DNA from: Maricaulis sp039978735
GTDB lineage: Bacteria > Pseudomonadota > Alphaproteobacteria > Caulobacterales > Maricaulaceae
Length of the DNA: 64,000 nt
Assembly: GCF_039978735.1 (NCBI RefSeq)
Contig: NZ_JBDWAS010000001.1
Location: 1-64,000 of the forward strand
Direction of reading: 5' to 3'
The position numbers and the translations under genes were made by a program. Below are positions 8,624-15,856 of this stretch, piece by piece. Each line of letters starts with the position of its first letter. Within the stretch, counting starts at the first letter, position 1. Below the pieces are notes generated by a model, which was not told the DNA's origin, made no database searches, and saw only the letters and a program-made list of their open reading frames with translations.

Positions 8624-8944
8624 ATGATCCGCGCTCTGCTCGCCGCCGCCCTACTGACCGCCCCTGCCGCCCCTGCCGCCCCGGCTTTCGCCAACGATAC
8701 CCGTACCGTCGAGATCCGCTATGACGTCCGCGACCTGACCCGCCCGGAAGGCATCCGGGAGCTCGAAGCCCGTATCGCCGATGCTGCTGAACAGGTCTGC
8801 GAACTGGACTCGCGCCGCCTGTCCGACCGCCAGGCCGAACGCCGCTGCGAAGCCGAAACCGTCGCGGACGCCCTGGCTTCGGTTCGCGCCAAGGCCGGCG
8901 AGCCGGCCCTGCGTCCCGCATCGGCCGAAACATCCACCAACTGA
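8624..8944 (+). CDS. UrcA family secreted protein, copy 1
   Basis: This 106-residue protein has a cleavable-looking signal peptide (about residues 1-22, ending AFA) and the UrcA pattern: VEIRYDVRDLTRPEG, then a helix EARIADAAEQVCE and a second Cys (RRCEAE). The family was named after a uranium-responsive Caulobacter gene; its biochemical role is unknown. The two Cys may form a disulfide in the periplasm. CCTGGAGACC precedes the ATG. It is the first of four tandem family members and is followed by a hairpin. Confidence 0.85.
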   Translation: MIRALLAAALLTAPAAPAAPAFANDTRTVEIRYDVRDLTRPEGIRELEARIADAAEQVCELDSRRLSDRQAERRCEAETVADALASVRAKAGEPALRPASAETSTN

Positions 8945-8955
8945 TCCTGTTTGCG

Positions 8956-8995
8956 GAAAGCGGGCCGCTGCATGCGGTCCGCTTTCTCCTCTCCG
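8956..8995 (+). terminator. Probable intrinsic terminator after urcA copy 1
   Basis: A 13-bp stem (GAAAGCGGGCCGC with GCGGTCCGCTTTC, one G-T pair) with a 5-nt loop is followed by a pyrimidine-rich tail TCCTCTCC rather than a pure T run. It begins 12 bp after the stop codon. Confidence 0.6.
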
Positions 8996-9164
8996 CCTGC
9001 AAGCCCCGGCAGACCTGCGCATTACCGCGACGACAGTTTGTGAACACGAGCTTTCACCGTTTTAGGGTGCAGGTCACACCACCGTCAGACGAGAATTGCG
9101 ACCATCCTCCTGCGGCATGCGGTTCACAACGGGTGAGCCAGCCGCCCCAAGGGAGGCTCCCATC

Positions 9165-9500
9165 ATGGTTGTTCGCACACTCATTTCAGCATCGGCAGCG
9201 CTCATTGCTACCGCTGCAGCCCAGGCGCAGGAAAGCGAAGCGCCGACCACCGTCGTTTCTTTCCAGGCCCGCGAACTCGCCGACCCCGAGAACCGCTCGG
9301 CCCTGCGCGACCGTCTGGAACGCGAGATCCGCGCGGTCTGCAATACGCGCGGTCACCGGACGCTTGCGGCCTTCACACGCGAGAAGCAGTGCGAGCGCAA
9401 CGCCCGCGAAAATGTCGAGATGCAGCTGGGTTATCCGATCGCCGAGCTGGCGCCGCGTTCCAGCGACCGAATGCTGGCGGAAGCCGTTGACAACCGGTAG
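9165..9500 (+). CDS. UrcA family secreted protein, copy 2
   Basis: This 111-residue protein has a signal peptide of about 22 residues ending AQA-QE and the UrcA core: VVSFQARELADPENRSALRDRLEREIRAVC with a second Cys in EKQCERNA. The ATG at 9165 is chosen because GGGAGG lies 7-8 bases upstream and it begins the signal peptide; the frame also opens earlier at 9096. It has its own 220-bp upstream gap, so it probably has its own promoter rather than reading through from copy 1. Confidence 0.82.
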   Translation: MVVRTLISASAALIATAAAQAQESEAPTTVVSFQARELADPENRSALRDRLEREIRAVCNTRGHRTLAAFTREKQCERNARENVEMQLGYPIAELAPRSSDRMLAEAVDNR

Positions 9501-9593
9501 CCCGTCCTGCGCTGGGCATTGTACCGGACTTGCGCGATCCATCGTTGGGCGAAAGACAAACAAGAACGGGATACCGTCGCCCGACGCACGTAA

Positions 9594-9607
9594 ATACAAA
9601 TTTGTAT
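9594..9607. promoter_or_regulatory. AT-rich palindrome (candidate operator, site 1)
   Basis: ATACAAATTTGTAT is a perfect 14-bp palindrome in an unusually AT-rich stretch of an otherwise GC-rich region. A second palindrome sharing the core CAAATTTG lies 86 bp downstream. Both sit in the gap upstream of urcA copy 3. Confidence 0.45.
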
Positions 9608-9679
9608 ATATAACCAACACCCGAGAGACCCACCCCGCTCTGGATTAAATTTTTCTCTGTCCCAGATAGCCTCTGTCAG

Positions 9680-9695
9680 CATTCAAATTTGAATG
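9680..9695. promoter_or_regulatory. AT-rich palindrome (candidate operator, site 2)
   Basis: CATTCAAATTTGAATG is a perfect 16-bp palindrome ending 20 bp before the start of urcA copy 3. It shares the pattern ATnCAAATTTGnAT with the site at 9594-9607. Its position near the start suggests a repressor site, but the cognate regulator is unknown. Confidence 0.5.
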
Positions 9696-9715
9696 ACTTT
9701 GTCACGGAGACCTCA

Positions 9716-10048
9716 ATGCCCAGATTTTCCCCGACCGCAATGGCGCTGACCCTGCTTTGTGCTCCCGCGTCGCACGCCCTCGCACCACCCCCGTCCATCG
9801 AGATCGAACTCGATCGACGCGAGCTCGCCGATCCGGACAGACTGCCCGCCCTGCAATCGCAAATCCGCGACGCAGCAAGGCGCGTGTGCCGCGAATATGT
9901 CATCGGCGACCTGCTGCGGGCCTACACCCTGCATGACTGCATCGAGGCCACGACAGCACAGGCCATGAACCAGCTCGAAGCGCTGAGAGCCGCCGACCAG
10001 GCCGAACCCACGATACCCCGCAGCGACCAAGCGCTCATGCATTATTGA
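9716..10048 (+). CDS. UrcA family secreted protein, copy 3
   Basis: This 110-residue protein has a signal peptide (about 20 residues, ending SHA-LA) and the UrcA core IEIELDRRELADPDRLPALQ plus DAARRVCREYVIGDLLRAYTLHDCIEATT. The second half is nearly the same as copy 4 (DLLRAYTLxDCIEATTxxAM), so these two are a recent duplication pair. The ATG at 9716 is preceded by CACGGAGACC. The palindrome just upstream suggests specific control. Confidence 0.83.
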   Translation: MPRFSPTAMALTLLCAPASHALAPPPSIEIELDRRELADPDRLPALQSQIRDAARRVCREYVIGDLLRAYTLHDCIEATTAQAMNQLEALRAADQAEPTIPRSDQALMHY

Positions 10049-10166
10049 ATTGCTGCGCTGCATCATTTTTCGCCACATCGCCGTGGACAATCGCCTTGGG
10101 CGCAATAATGTAAGCTCATCAACCCCATTCAATTGCGCATAGCGCTATCCCGACTGGAGTTTCCTC

Positions 10167-10490
10167 ATGACCCGCATCGCCATCGCCGCCCTTGCCATCA
10201 CCCTCGCAGCGCCCGCCGCTTTTGCGTCGCAGCCGGTCAACGGCATCGCCATTGAGGTCACCGACGCCGACCTGAATGATGCCGCCCGCCTCGCCCGGAT
10301 CGAAACCCGCATCGGCGAAGCCGCCGAACAGGTCTGCCGCCAACAGGTCATGTCCGACCTGCTGCGCGCCTACACGCTGCGGGACTGTATCGAGGCCACC
10401 ACCGAACACGCCATGGCCCAGCTGGACGCCCGCCGCGGCGTCACCACCCTGGCCGCAGCCGAAAACCAGGTCGCCAGCTCCGAACACTAG
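10167..10490 (+). CDS. UrcA family secreted protein, copy 4
   Basis: This 107-residue protein has a clear signal peptide (about residues 1-20, AFAS). The core reads IAIEVTDADLNDAARLARIE, then AAEQVCRQQVMSDLL and RAYTLRDCIEATTEHAM. Two Cys are conserved with the other three copies. CTGGAG lies before the ATG. It has a 118-bp upstream gap and a perfect hairpin downstream, so it may be transcribed singly or as the end of a unit with copy 3. Confidence 0.85.
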   Translation: MTRIAIAALAITLAAPAAFASQPVNGIAIEVTDADLNDAARLARIETRIGEAAEQVCRQQVMSDLLRAYTLRDCIEATTEHAMAQLDARRGVTTLAAAENQVASSEH

Positions 10491-10500
10491 GCGACCCGTT

Positions 10501-10530
10501 CGTTGCCCGGCCCCTCCCGGCCGGGCAACG
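10501..10530 (+). terminator. Perfect 12-bp stem-loop after urcA copy 4
   Basis: CGTTGCCCGGCC pairs perfectly with GGCCGGGCAACG across a 6-nt loop, 11 bp after the stop codon. No T run follows, so it may stabilise the 3' end or act as a weak terminator. Confidence 0.5.
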
Positions 10531-10586
10531 CCCATCTCCCGCGAAAGACATTTCCCCTCGCGCCGGAAACACGTTAGGTGCCCGGC

Positions 10587-11954
10587 ATGTCGATCGCGCC
10601 CCTCACCCGCACCGATGTTCTCAAACGCGCCTGGCCGCTGGTCTTTGCCAATGCGGCCGTGCCGCTGGCCGGCGTGACCGACACCTTCGTTCTCGGCCTG
10701 TCCGGCGAGACTGCCGATCTGGGCGGGGTGGCGCTGGGCGGCGCGATCTTCTCGGTCTTCTACTGGAGCTTCTATTTCCTGCGCATGGGCACGACCGGGC
10801 TGACCGCCCAGGCCGACGGCGCTGGCGATACGGCGGAAACCCAGCGCATCCTGATACGGGCTTTCGCCATCGCGGGCCTGCTGGGTTTCGCACTCTTCAT
10901 CCTGCGCGACCTGATTGCCTGGGGCGGTTTCGCCGTTCTCCAGGGCACGGCCGATGTCGAGGAGAAAGGCGCGCACTACCTGCTCGCCCGCGCCTGGGGC
11001 GCGCCAGCGGCCCTGGGCGCCTTCGCACTGTCCGGCTGGCTGATCGGGCTGGGCCGCAACGGCGCCACACTGGCCCTCTATGTCGTCTTCTCGCTGACCA
11101 ATATCGGACTGGACCTCTGGTTCGTCCTGGACCTTGGCTATGGTCCCGGGGGCGTCGGCGCCGCGACGGCGATCGCAGAATGGGTCGGCCTTGTCGTGGG
11201 CCTGATCTTCGTGGCGCTGGCGCTGCGGCAGCAGGGCGGCTGGGCCGAGGGCGCAACCGACCGTGCCCGGCTGATGGAGACGGGCGCGCTGCGCGAGATG
11301 TTCCAGGTCAATATCAATCTGATGATCCGCACCTGGTCGCTGGTGATCGGCTTTACCTGGTTCGCCAATGCCGGCGCCCGCCAGGGCACGGCGCCGCTGG
11401 CCGGCAATCACGTGCTCCTGCAGATCATCTCGCTGTGGGCCTTCGTGCTGGATGCCTTCGCCTTCGTGGCCGAAGCCGAGGCCGGGCGTGCCTTCGGGCG
11501 CAAATCCCTGCCCGCCCTGCGCCGGGCCGTGCGCCTGACCGGCGAACCCATGTTCGCGGCCGGCGCGGTCTTCGCGGTGTTGACCTTCCTGTTCGGCGCC
11601 GATGCGCTGACGCTGGTGATCGAGGATGCCGATACACGCGCCGCCGCCCAGGCCTATCTGCCCTGGTGTGCCATCGTGCCCTTCCTGGGCGCCGGCGCCT
11701 GGCTGATGGACGGCGTATTCATCGGCACGACAAGCGGCAAGATTCTGCGCAATGCCGGTCTGGCTGCCGTTGCCGTCTACCTGGCCGCCGATGCAATCCT
11801 GTCGCCGATGTTTGCCAATCACGGCGTCTGGGCCGCTTTCCTGATCTTCTACGTGGCGCGCGGCGCCGCACTGGCCGCCGCCTATCCGGCGCTGGAGCGC
11901 CGGCTTCAGCCCGCGCCGACAGCCTCGGACACCGAAGCGAAACCGTCGGCCTGA
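10587..11954 (+). CDS. MATE family efflux transporter
   Basis: This 455-residue polytopic protein has about twelve hydrophobic segments in two homologous halves. It begins RTDVLKRAWPLVFANAAVPLAGVTDTFVLG, as in the DinF-like branch of MATE proteins. Members export cationic or hydrophobic compounds using sodium or proton gradients. The ATG at 10587 is used, and GTG at 10578 is also possible. Its 3' end overlaps the convergent pyrD gene by 49 bp, so the two transcripts are antisense at their ends. Confidence 0.9.
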   Translation: MSIAPLTRTDVLKRAWPLVFANAAVPLAGVTDTFVLGLSGETADLGGVALGGAIFSVFYWSFYFLRMGTTGLTAQADGAGDTAETQRILIRAFAIAGLLGFALFILRDLIAWGGFAVLQGTADVEEKGAHYLLARAWGAPAALGAFALSGWLIGLGRNGATLALYVVFSLTNIGLDLWFVLDLGYGPGGVGAATAIAEWVGLVVGLIFVALALRQQGGWAEGATDRARLMETGALREMFQVNINLMIRTWSLVIGFTWFANAGARQGTAPLAGNHVLLQIISLWAFVLDAFAFVAEAEAGRAFGRKSLPALRRAVRLTGEPMFAAGAVFAVLTFLFGADALTLVIEDADTRAAAQAYLPWCAIVPFLGAGAWLMDGVFIGTTSGKILRNAGLAAVAVYLAADAILSPMFANHGVWAAFLIFYVARGAALAAAYPALERRLQPAPTASDTEAKPSA

Positions 11955-12937
11955 AGCCGCTCGACCAGGCCGGTCTTGATCTGCTGCACCAGGCCGGGCC
12001 CGTGATAGACGAGGCCGGTATAGAGCTGGATCGCGTTGGCGCCGGCGCGGATCTTGGCATAGGCCGCATCGGCACTGTCGACGCCGCCCACGCCGATGAT
12101 TGCCAGATCGGGTCCTGCCGCCTCACGGAACAACCGCACCAGCTGCGTCGAGCGCTCGAAGATCGGCGGTCCCGACAATCCGCCAGCCTCGCCCATATTC
12201 GCGCTTTTCAGGCTTTCCGGACGCAGGATGGAGGTGTTCGAGACGATCACGCCGTCAAGACCATGCCGGACAACCGCTTCGACCATCACACCGGCCTCGC
12301 TGTCGTCGATATCCGGCGCCACTTTCAGGAAGACCGGCGCCGAGCTGCCGACGGCCGCCACCGCATGCAGAAGATCGTCCAGCGCGCCGGACGACTGCAG
12401 CGTGCGCAGGCCGGGCGTGTTGGGCGAGGAGACATTGACCGTGAAGAACTGCGCCAGCCCCTGCAGCGCCTCCAGACAGGTCACATAGTCGGGAATGCGG
12501 TCCTCGCTGTCGAGATTGGCGCCGATATTGACGCCGACCACCCCGTCCCGGCGGGCACGGCGGACAAAATTGCTGCGAAAGCGGGCCAGCCCCTGATTGG
12601 GAAAGCCCATGCGGTTGATCACCGCCTCGTCATCCTCAAGCCGGAAAATGCGCGGGCGCGGCTTGCCATCCTGCGGCCGCGGCGTGACGGCGCCGCATTC
12701 TACAAAACCGAACCCCATGGCGAGCAGTGCGTCCGGCGCTTCGGCATTCTTGTCGAAACCGGCCGCAAGACCGACCGGATTGGGCAGATCGATTCCCGCA
12801 AGGCGCGTCGCCAGACGCGGATCGTCCGCGCCGCGCTGTCGCGGTCCCAGCCCGGCCTTGAGGCCGAGAATGCCCAGCTTGTGGGCACGCTCCGGATCCA
12901 GTCCTTTCAGCCAGTGTGTCGCCCTGTCGTGCAGCAT
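11906..12937 (-). CDS. pyrD: Dihydroorotate dehydrogenase (quinone), class 2
   Basis: This 343-residue protein catalyses the oxidation of dihydroorotate to orotate, with electrons passing to ubiquinone at the inner membrane. Family signs are an N-terminal helix region typical of class 2 (LHDRATHWLKGLDPERAHKL), NPVGLAAGFDKNAEA, the catalytic Ser in NVSSPNTPGLR, and the C-terminal FMN-phosphate site GVGGVDSADAAYAKI followed by GANAIQLYTGLVY. It follows the DUF952 gene with start and stop codons overlapping (TGATG), so the two are coupled. Confidence 0.96.
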   Translation of the reverse strand: MLHDRATHWLKGLDPERAHKLGILGLKAGLGPRQRGADDPRLATRLAGIDLPNPVGLAAGFDKNAEAPDALLAMGFGFVECGAVTPRPQDGKPRPRIFRLEDDEAVINRMGFPNQGLARFRSNFVRRARRDGVVGVNIGANLDSEDRIPDYVTCLEALQGLAQFFTVNVSSPNTPGLRTLQSSGALDDLLHAVAAVGSSAPVFLKVAPDIDDSEAGVMVEAVVRHGLDGVIVSNTSILRPESLKSANMGEAGGLSGPPIFERSTQLVRLFREAAGPDLAIIGVGGVDSADAAYAKIRAGANAIQLYTGLVYHGPGLVQQIKTGLVERLQADGFASVSEAVGAG

Positions 12938-13293
12938 CAGTCTCGCTCCAGATCGGCGGGCAGCACCCAGTCGCCCTCGTCATTGCGGCGCACATGGCGC
13001 AGGCCCCGCACCGCACTGGCCGGGATATCGCCATAGACATGCGGGAAGAGTGCGCCGCCGCGCGACGTCTCCCATTTCACCGTATCGCCGAGTGCTTCCA
13101 GGTCGATCTCGACGAGGAGCAGACGCTCATGCTCGTTGTAATGCTTGACCAGCGTCCCCTCGACCTGGTCCGCAGCGGACAGGTGGATGAAACCGTCAGC
13201 GACGTCGTGCGGATCGCCGGAAAAGGCGCCCTCCATCATGACGGCGGCCCAGCGTTCGGGCACGGCGAGTCGGTATGCGGTTTTCGGTGTCAT
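12937..13293 (-). CDS. DUF952 family protein
   Basis: This 118-residue protein matches DUF952 features: YRLAVPERWAAV near the start, DGFIHLSAADQVEGTLVKHY, and FPHVYGDIPASAV near the end. The fold is related to ADP-ribose-binding or RNA phosphotransferase-like proteins, but no activity is established. The ATG at 13293 (MTPKTAYRL) is the start that gives family length. The gene sits directly upstream of pyrD with overlapping stop and start codons. Confidence 0.85.
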   Translation of the reverse strand: MTPKTAYRLAVPERWAAVMMEGAFSGDPHDVADGFIHLSAADQVEGTLVKHYNEHERLLLVEIDLEALGDTVKWETSRGGALFPHVYGDIPASAVRGLRHVRRNDEGDWVLPADLERD

Positions 13294-13351
13294 GTCAGAC
13301 GGGGTAGCCCTGCCCGCCAGACGTGGCAAGGGTGTGTGCCCGGCCAGCATG

Positions 13352-13379
13352 TTGCGATCCACAAGCCCGGCGCTATATT
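13352..13379 (+). promoter_or_regulatory. Candidate sigma-70 promoter for an orphan transcript
   Basis: TTGCGA (13352-13357) and TATATT (13374-13379) are separated by 16 bp, placing a start site near 13385. No protein gene follows for almost 400 bp, but an intrinsic terminator does at 13438-13476. This promoter reads away from the divergent DUF952 gene. Confidence 0.45.
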
Positions 13380-13384
13380 GGTTG

Positions 13385-13476
13385 TTGGAGTGCGGACGAG
13401 CCTCACGGCCCGCCCGCTTTCCTTAGATCATGAATAGGACCCGGATCCGGATTGACCAGCTGGTCCGGGTCTTTTT
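13385..13476 (+). ncRNA. Candidate small RNA of about 90 nt
   Basis: A plausible promoter at 13352-13379 and a good terminator at 13438-13476 bracket a 90-nt stretch with no convincing gene. The terminator stem is GACCCGGA with TCCGGGTC, followed by TTTTT. An ATG at 13430 opens a short peptide frame (MNRTRIRIDQLVRVFF) through the terminator stem, so a leader peptide is an alternative. I do not recognise an RNA family. Confidence 0.45.
13438..13476 (+). terminator. Intrinsic terminator without an upstream protein gene
   Basis: The stem GACCCGGA (13438-13445) pairs with TCCGGGTC (13464-13471) and is followed at once by five T residues. The loop contains the palindrome GACCAGCTGGTC. The nearest protein gene upstream is on the opposite strand, so this ends some other transcript. 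Confidence 0.75.
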
Positions 13477-13765
13477 CATTTCCAAGGTGATGCTAAGTGG
13501 GATAGACCACATCACATCACTCCAATCTGAAGGCGAGGCCCTCTCGCCTCGGTCGGGGCGGCCCATCCTCCCCGAGCGCGCCGCTGGCCCCGGCGCTGCT
13601 GCTTTCACCTTCAAACCGATCCACAATCAGCACTCCTGAGCACCCGGATTGCGCACATATGCCATATAATGCACTTTATACGCGCATATCAATCCGGGCA
13701 GGCGCTCTCCGGTTGCAAGCCGCTTCGCGTTTTCCCAAATCCGCTCGCCGCACTAAACTCGGGCC
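13477..13765. other. Intergenic stretch upstream of the LexA-like regulator
   Basis: I see no gene in these 289 bp. The last third is AT-rich and contains CATATG and TATAAT (13665-13670), inside a dyad listed separately. The first part holds a short GC-rich segment and nothing recognisable. Confidence 0.5.
13643..13698. promoter_or_regulatory. 9-bp dyad flanking an AT-rich core
   Basis: CCCGGATTG (13643-13651) and its exact complement CAATCCGGG (13690-13698) enclose a 38-bp AT-rich core with a TATAAT box at 13665-13670. It lies 68 bp before the LexA-like regulator gene and could be its operator region. Confidence 0.4.
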
Positions 13766-14386
13766 ATGTTCACGCACGAAGAGATCTGGCGGGGGATCGA
13801 CCGCCTGGCGGCCCACGCCCAGACCAGCCCGTCCGGGCTGGCGCGCCGCGCCGGGCTGGACTCCACCACTTTCAACCCCTCCAAGCGCTTTTCACGTGAC
13901 GGAGAGAAACCACGCTGGCCCTCGACCGAGAGCCTCGCCAAGGCCCTCGCCGCCGCCCATATGGACTTCTCCGGCTTTGCCGATCTGGTGGCCGGCCGGT
14001 CGCGGGCGGACAATCTGAGAACCCACAGCCTGGCTGACAGTGCGGGCGCTTTCGACGCTGGCGGCCTACCCCGGGGCGAGGGCTGGGCGCGCATCCCCTT
14101 CCCCGGTCTGGCGTTTGACAAGGCCTATGCGCTGACCGTCGAGGGCGACGACATGGAACCGGTCTATCGGGCCGGTGACCGCCTGGTTGTCACACCCGAC
14201 AATCCACCCCGCGAAGGCGACCGCGTCGTGGTGCGTGAGCGCAGCGGGGCGATCTGTGCCTGGAGGCTGGGCGTCCAGACTGTCCAGGCGCTGACCCTGC
14301 ACGCCCTCAACCCCGCCCGTCCGGACCGCAAGCTGGCCCTGGCCGAACTGGACTGGATGGCGCGCATCGTCTGGGCCAGCCAGTAG
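13766..14386 (+). CDS. LexA/CI-like helix-turn-helix regulator with inactivated S24 peptidase
   Basis: This 206-residue protein has an N-terminal HTH region (residues about 1-75; SPSGLARRAGLDSTTFNPSKR, WPSTESLAKALAAAH) and a C-terminal S24-like domain. In active family members the nucleophile motif is GDSMxP; here it reads GDDMEP, so the Ser is Asp. The general-base Lys is also not evident (CAWRL where VKRL is usual). It therefore likely binds DNA without autocleavage. A dyad just upstream suggests autoregulation. It is followed after 57 bp by the P450 gene on the same strand. Confidence 0.82.
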   Translation: MFTHEEIWRGIDRLAAHAQTSPSGLARRAGLDSTTFNPSKRFSRDGEKPRWPSTESLAKALAAAHMDFSGFADLVAGRSRADNLRTHSLADSAGAFDAGGLPRGEGWARIPFPGLAFDKAYALTVEGDDMEPVYRAGDRLVVTPDNPPREGDRVVVRERSGAICAWRLGVQTVQALTLHALNPARPDRKLALAELDWMARIVWASQ

Positions 14387-14443
14387 CAAGCCGCGACCTT
14401 TCGCGCATGGGCGGCGCGCGCCTGCCGCACTAGATTGAGAAAA

Positions 14444-15856
14444 ATGTCAGGCGAGAACGCGATGAACCAGGTCTTCCAGCCGCCCAAACCGCCCTATGCC
14501 GTCTATAGCGGCGTCGGCAAGCTGCGCCCGTCGGACTACTGGATCTATTTCCGGGCGATGCGCCGCAATCCGCTGGAAGTGTGGGGCGAGCACCATTTCT
14601 CGATCCGGCTGGCACCCTTCCGCTTCCTCGGGCGCTCCAGCCTGATCGTCAACGATCCGGACGCCATCCATCACTGCTTCGTCACGCGGTCGGACAACTT
14701 CACCATGAACCCGCTGCGCCAGGCCGTGCTGAAACCCTTCCTGCGCGACGGGCTGCTGACCGCCGAGGGCGAGACCTGGAGCAAGGCGCGCAAGGCGGTC
14801 TCGCCGGTCTTCACCCCGCGCAAGGTCAACGCTTTCGCGCCGCAGATCCGGCAGGTCTGCGAAGACGCCGCGGCGGCGTTCGAAGCGATCGACGGGCGCA
14901 CCATCCCGGTCTCCGACGCCATGGTCGACCTGACGCTGGACGTGCTGATCGAGACCCTGTTCTCCGGCGACGAGGCGCTGGACAAGGCGCGCTTCACGGC
15001 GGGCATCCACCAATTGCTGGAGATCAGCGGCATTCCCCATCCGTTCGATCTCGCGCACCTGCCCGGCTGGATCCCGCGGATCGGCCAGGGCAAGTCGCGG
15101 CGGGTGATCGCCGATCTGCGGCGCCAGGTCTCCGGCGTCGCCGCGCAGCGCCGCACTGCCCTCTCGCCCGAGGAAAGCGGCCGCGCGCCGGACTTCCTCG
15201 ACCTGCTGCTGGGCGCGGGCCTGGACGACACGGCGGTGACGGACAACCTGCTCACCTTCCTCGCCGCCGGACACGAGACGACCGCCCGCTCGCTGGCCTG
15301 GACGCTCTATCTGCTGTCGCGCGCGCCCGATGTGCGCGACCGGCTGGAGGCGGAGATCGACGCGGCTGCGCTGGACGATACCGATCCGGCGACATGGTCG
15401 CAGGCGCTGCCCTGGACCGAGGCTGTCATCAAGGAAAGCCTGCGCCTCTATCCGTCCGCCCCGATGCTGGCGCGCACCTCACGGGAGTGGGATATCGTCG
15501 CCGGCCTGCCGGTGCCCGCCAAGACCGACGTCCTCGTCTCGACTTGGCTGCTGCATCGCCAGCGCGATATCTGGGCCGAGCCCGACAGCTTCCGGCCCGA
15601 GCGCTTCCTGGGCGAGGCCGGCAAGGCGATCCCGCGCGACGCCTACCTGCCCTTCGGCCTGGGCCCGCGGGTATGTATCGGCGCGCGTTTCGCGATGATG
15701 GAAATGGTGATCGTGCTCGCCTGCCTGTTGCGGCGCGTTCGCTTCGAATTCGACGGTCCGCGCGATCCACGCCCCGTCATGCGCATCACCCTGCAGCCGG
15801 ACAATGAGGTTCCGATGCGGGTCAGCCGGCGATCGATGGAGACGGCGGAGAACTAG
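14444..15856 (+). CDS. Cytochrome P450
   Basis: This 470-residue monooxygenase shows the I-helix oxygen-activation motif AGHETTA, the ExxR motif in KESLRLYPSAPMLAR, a PERF-type PERFLG, and the heme-thiolate loop FGLGPRVCIGARFAMMEM with its Cys. The PFGLGPRVCIG spacing matches class I/II bacterial P450s of the fatty-acid or alkane type. There is no membrane anchor. Substrate is unknown and no ferredoxin partner is adjacent. Starts at 14444 or 14462 are both possible. The 3' end overlaps the convergent accA by 4 bp. Confidence 0.93.
   Translation: MSGENAMNQVFQPPKPPYAVYSGVGKLRPSDYWIYFRAMRRNPLEVWGEHHFSIRLAPFRFLGRSSLIVNDPDAIHHCFVTRSDNFTMNPLRQAVLKPFLRDGLLTAEGETWSKARKAVSPVFTPRKVNAFAPQIRQVCEDAAAAFEAIDGRTIPVSDAMVDLTLDVLIETLFSGDEALDKARFTAGIHQLLEISGIPHPFDLAHLPGWIPRIGQGKSRRVIADLRRQVSGVAAQRRTALSPEESGRAPDFLDLLLGAGLDDTAVTDNLLTFLAAGHETTARSLAWTLYLLSRAPDVRDRLEAEIDAAALDDTDPATWSQALPWTEAVIKESLRLYPSAPMLARTSREWDIVAGLPVPAKTDVLVSTWLLHRQRDIWAEPDSFRPERFLGEAGKAIPRDAYLPFGLGPRVCIGARFAMMEMVIVLACLLRRVRFEFDGPRDPRPVMRITLQPDNEVPMRVSRRSMETAEN

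Noticed and set aside
10119..11822. Long minus-strand frame opposite the MATE exporter and urcA copy 4
   Set aside because: The plus-strand genes show clear family features; the opposite frame is only low-complexity Gly/Gln/Arg sequence.
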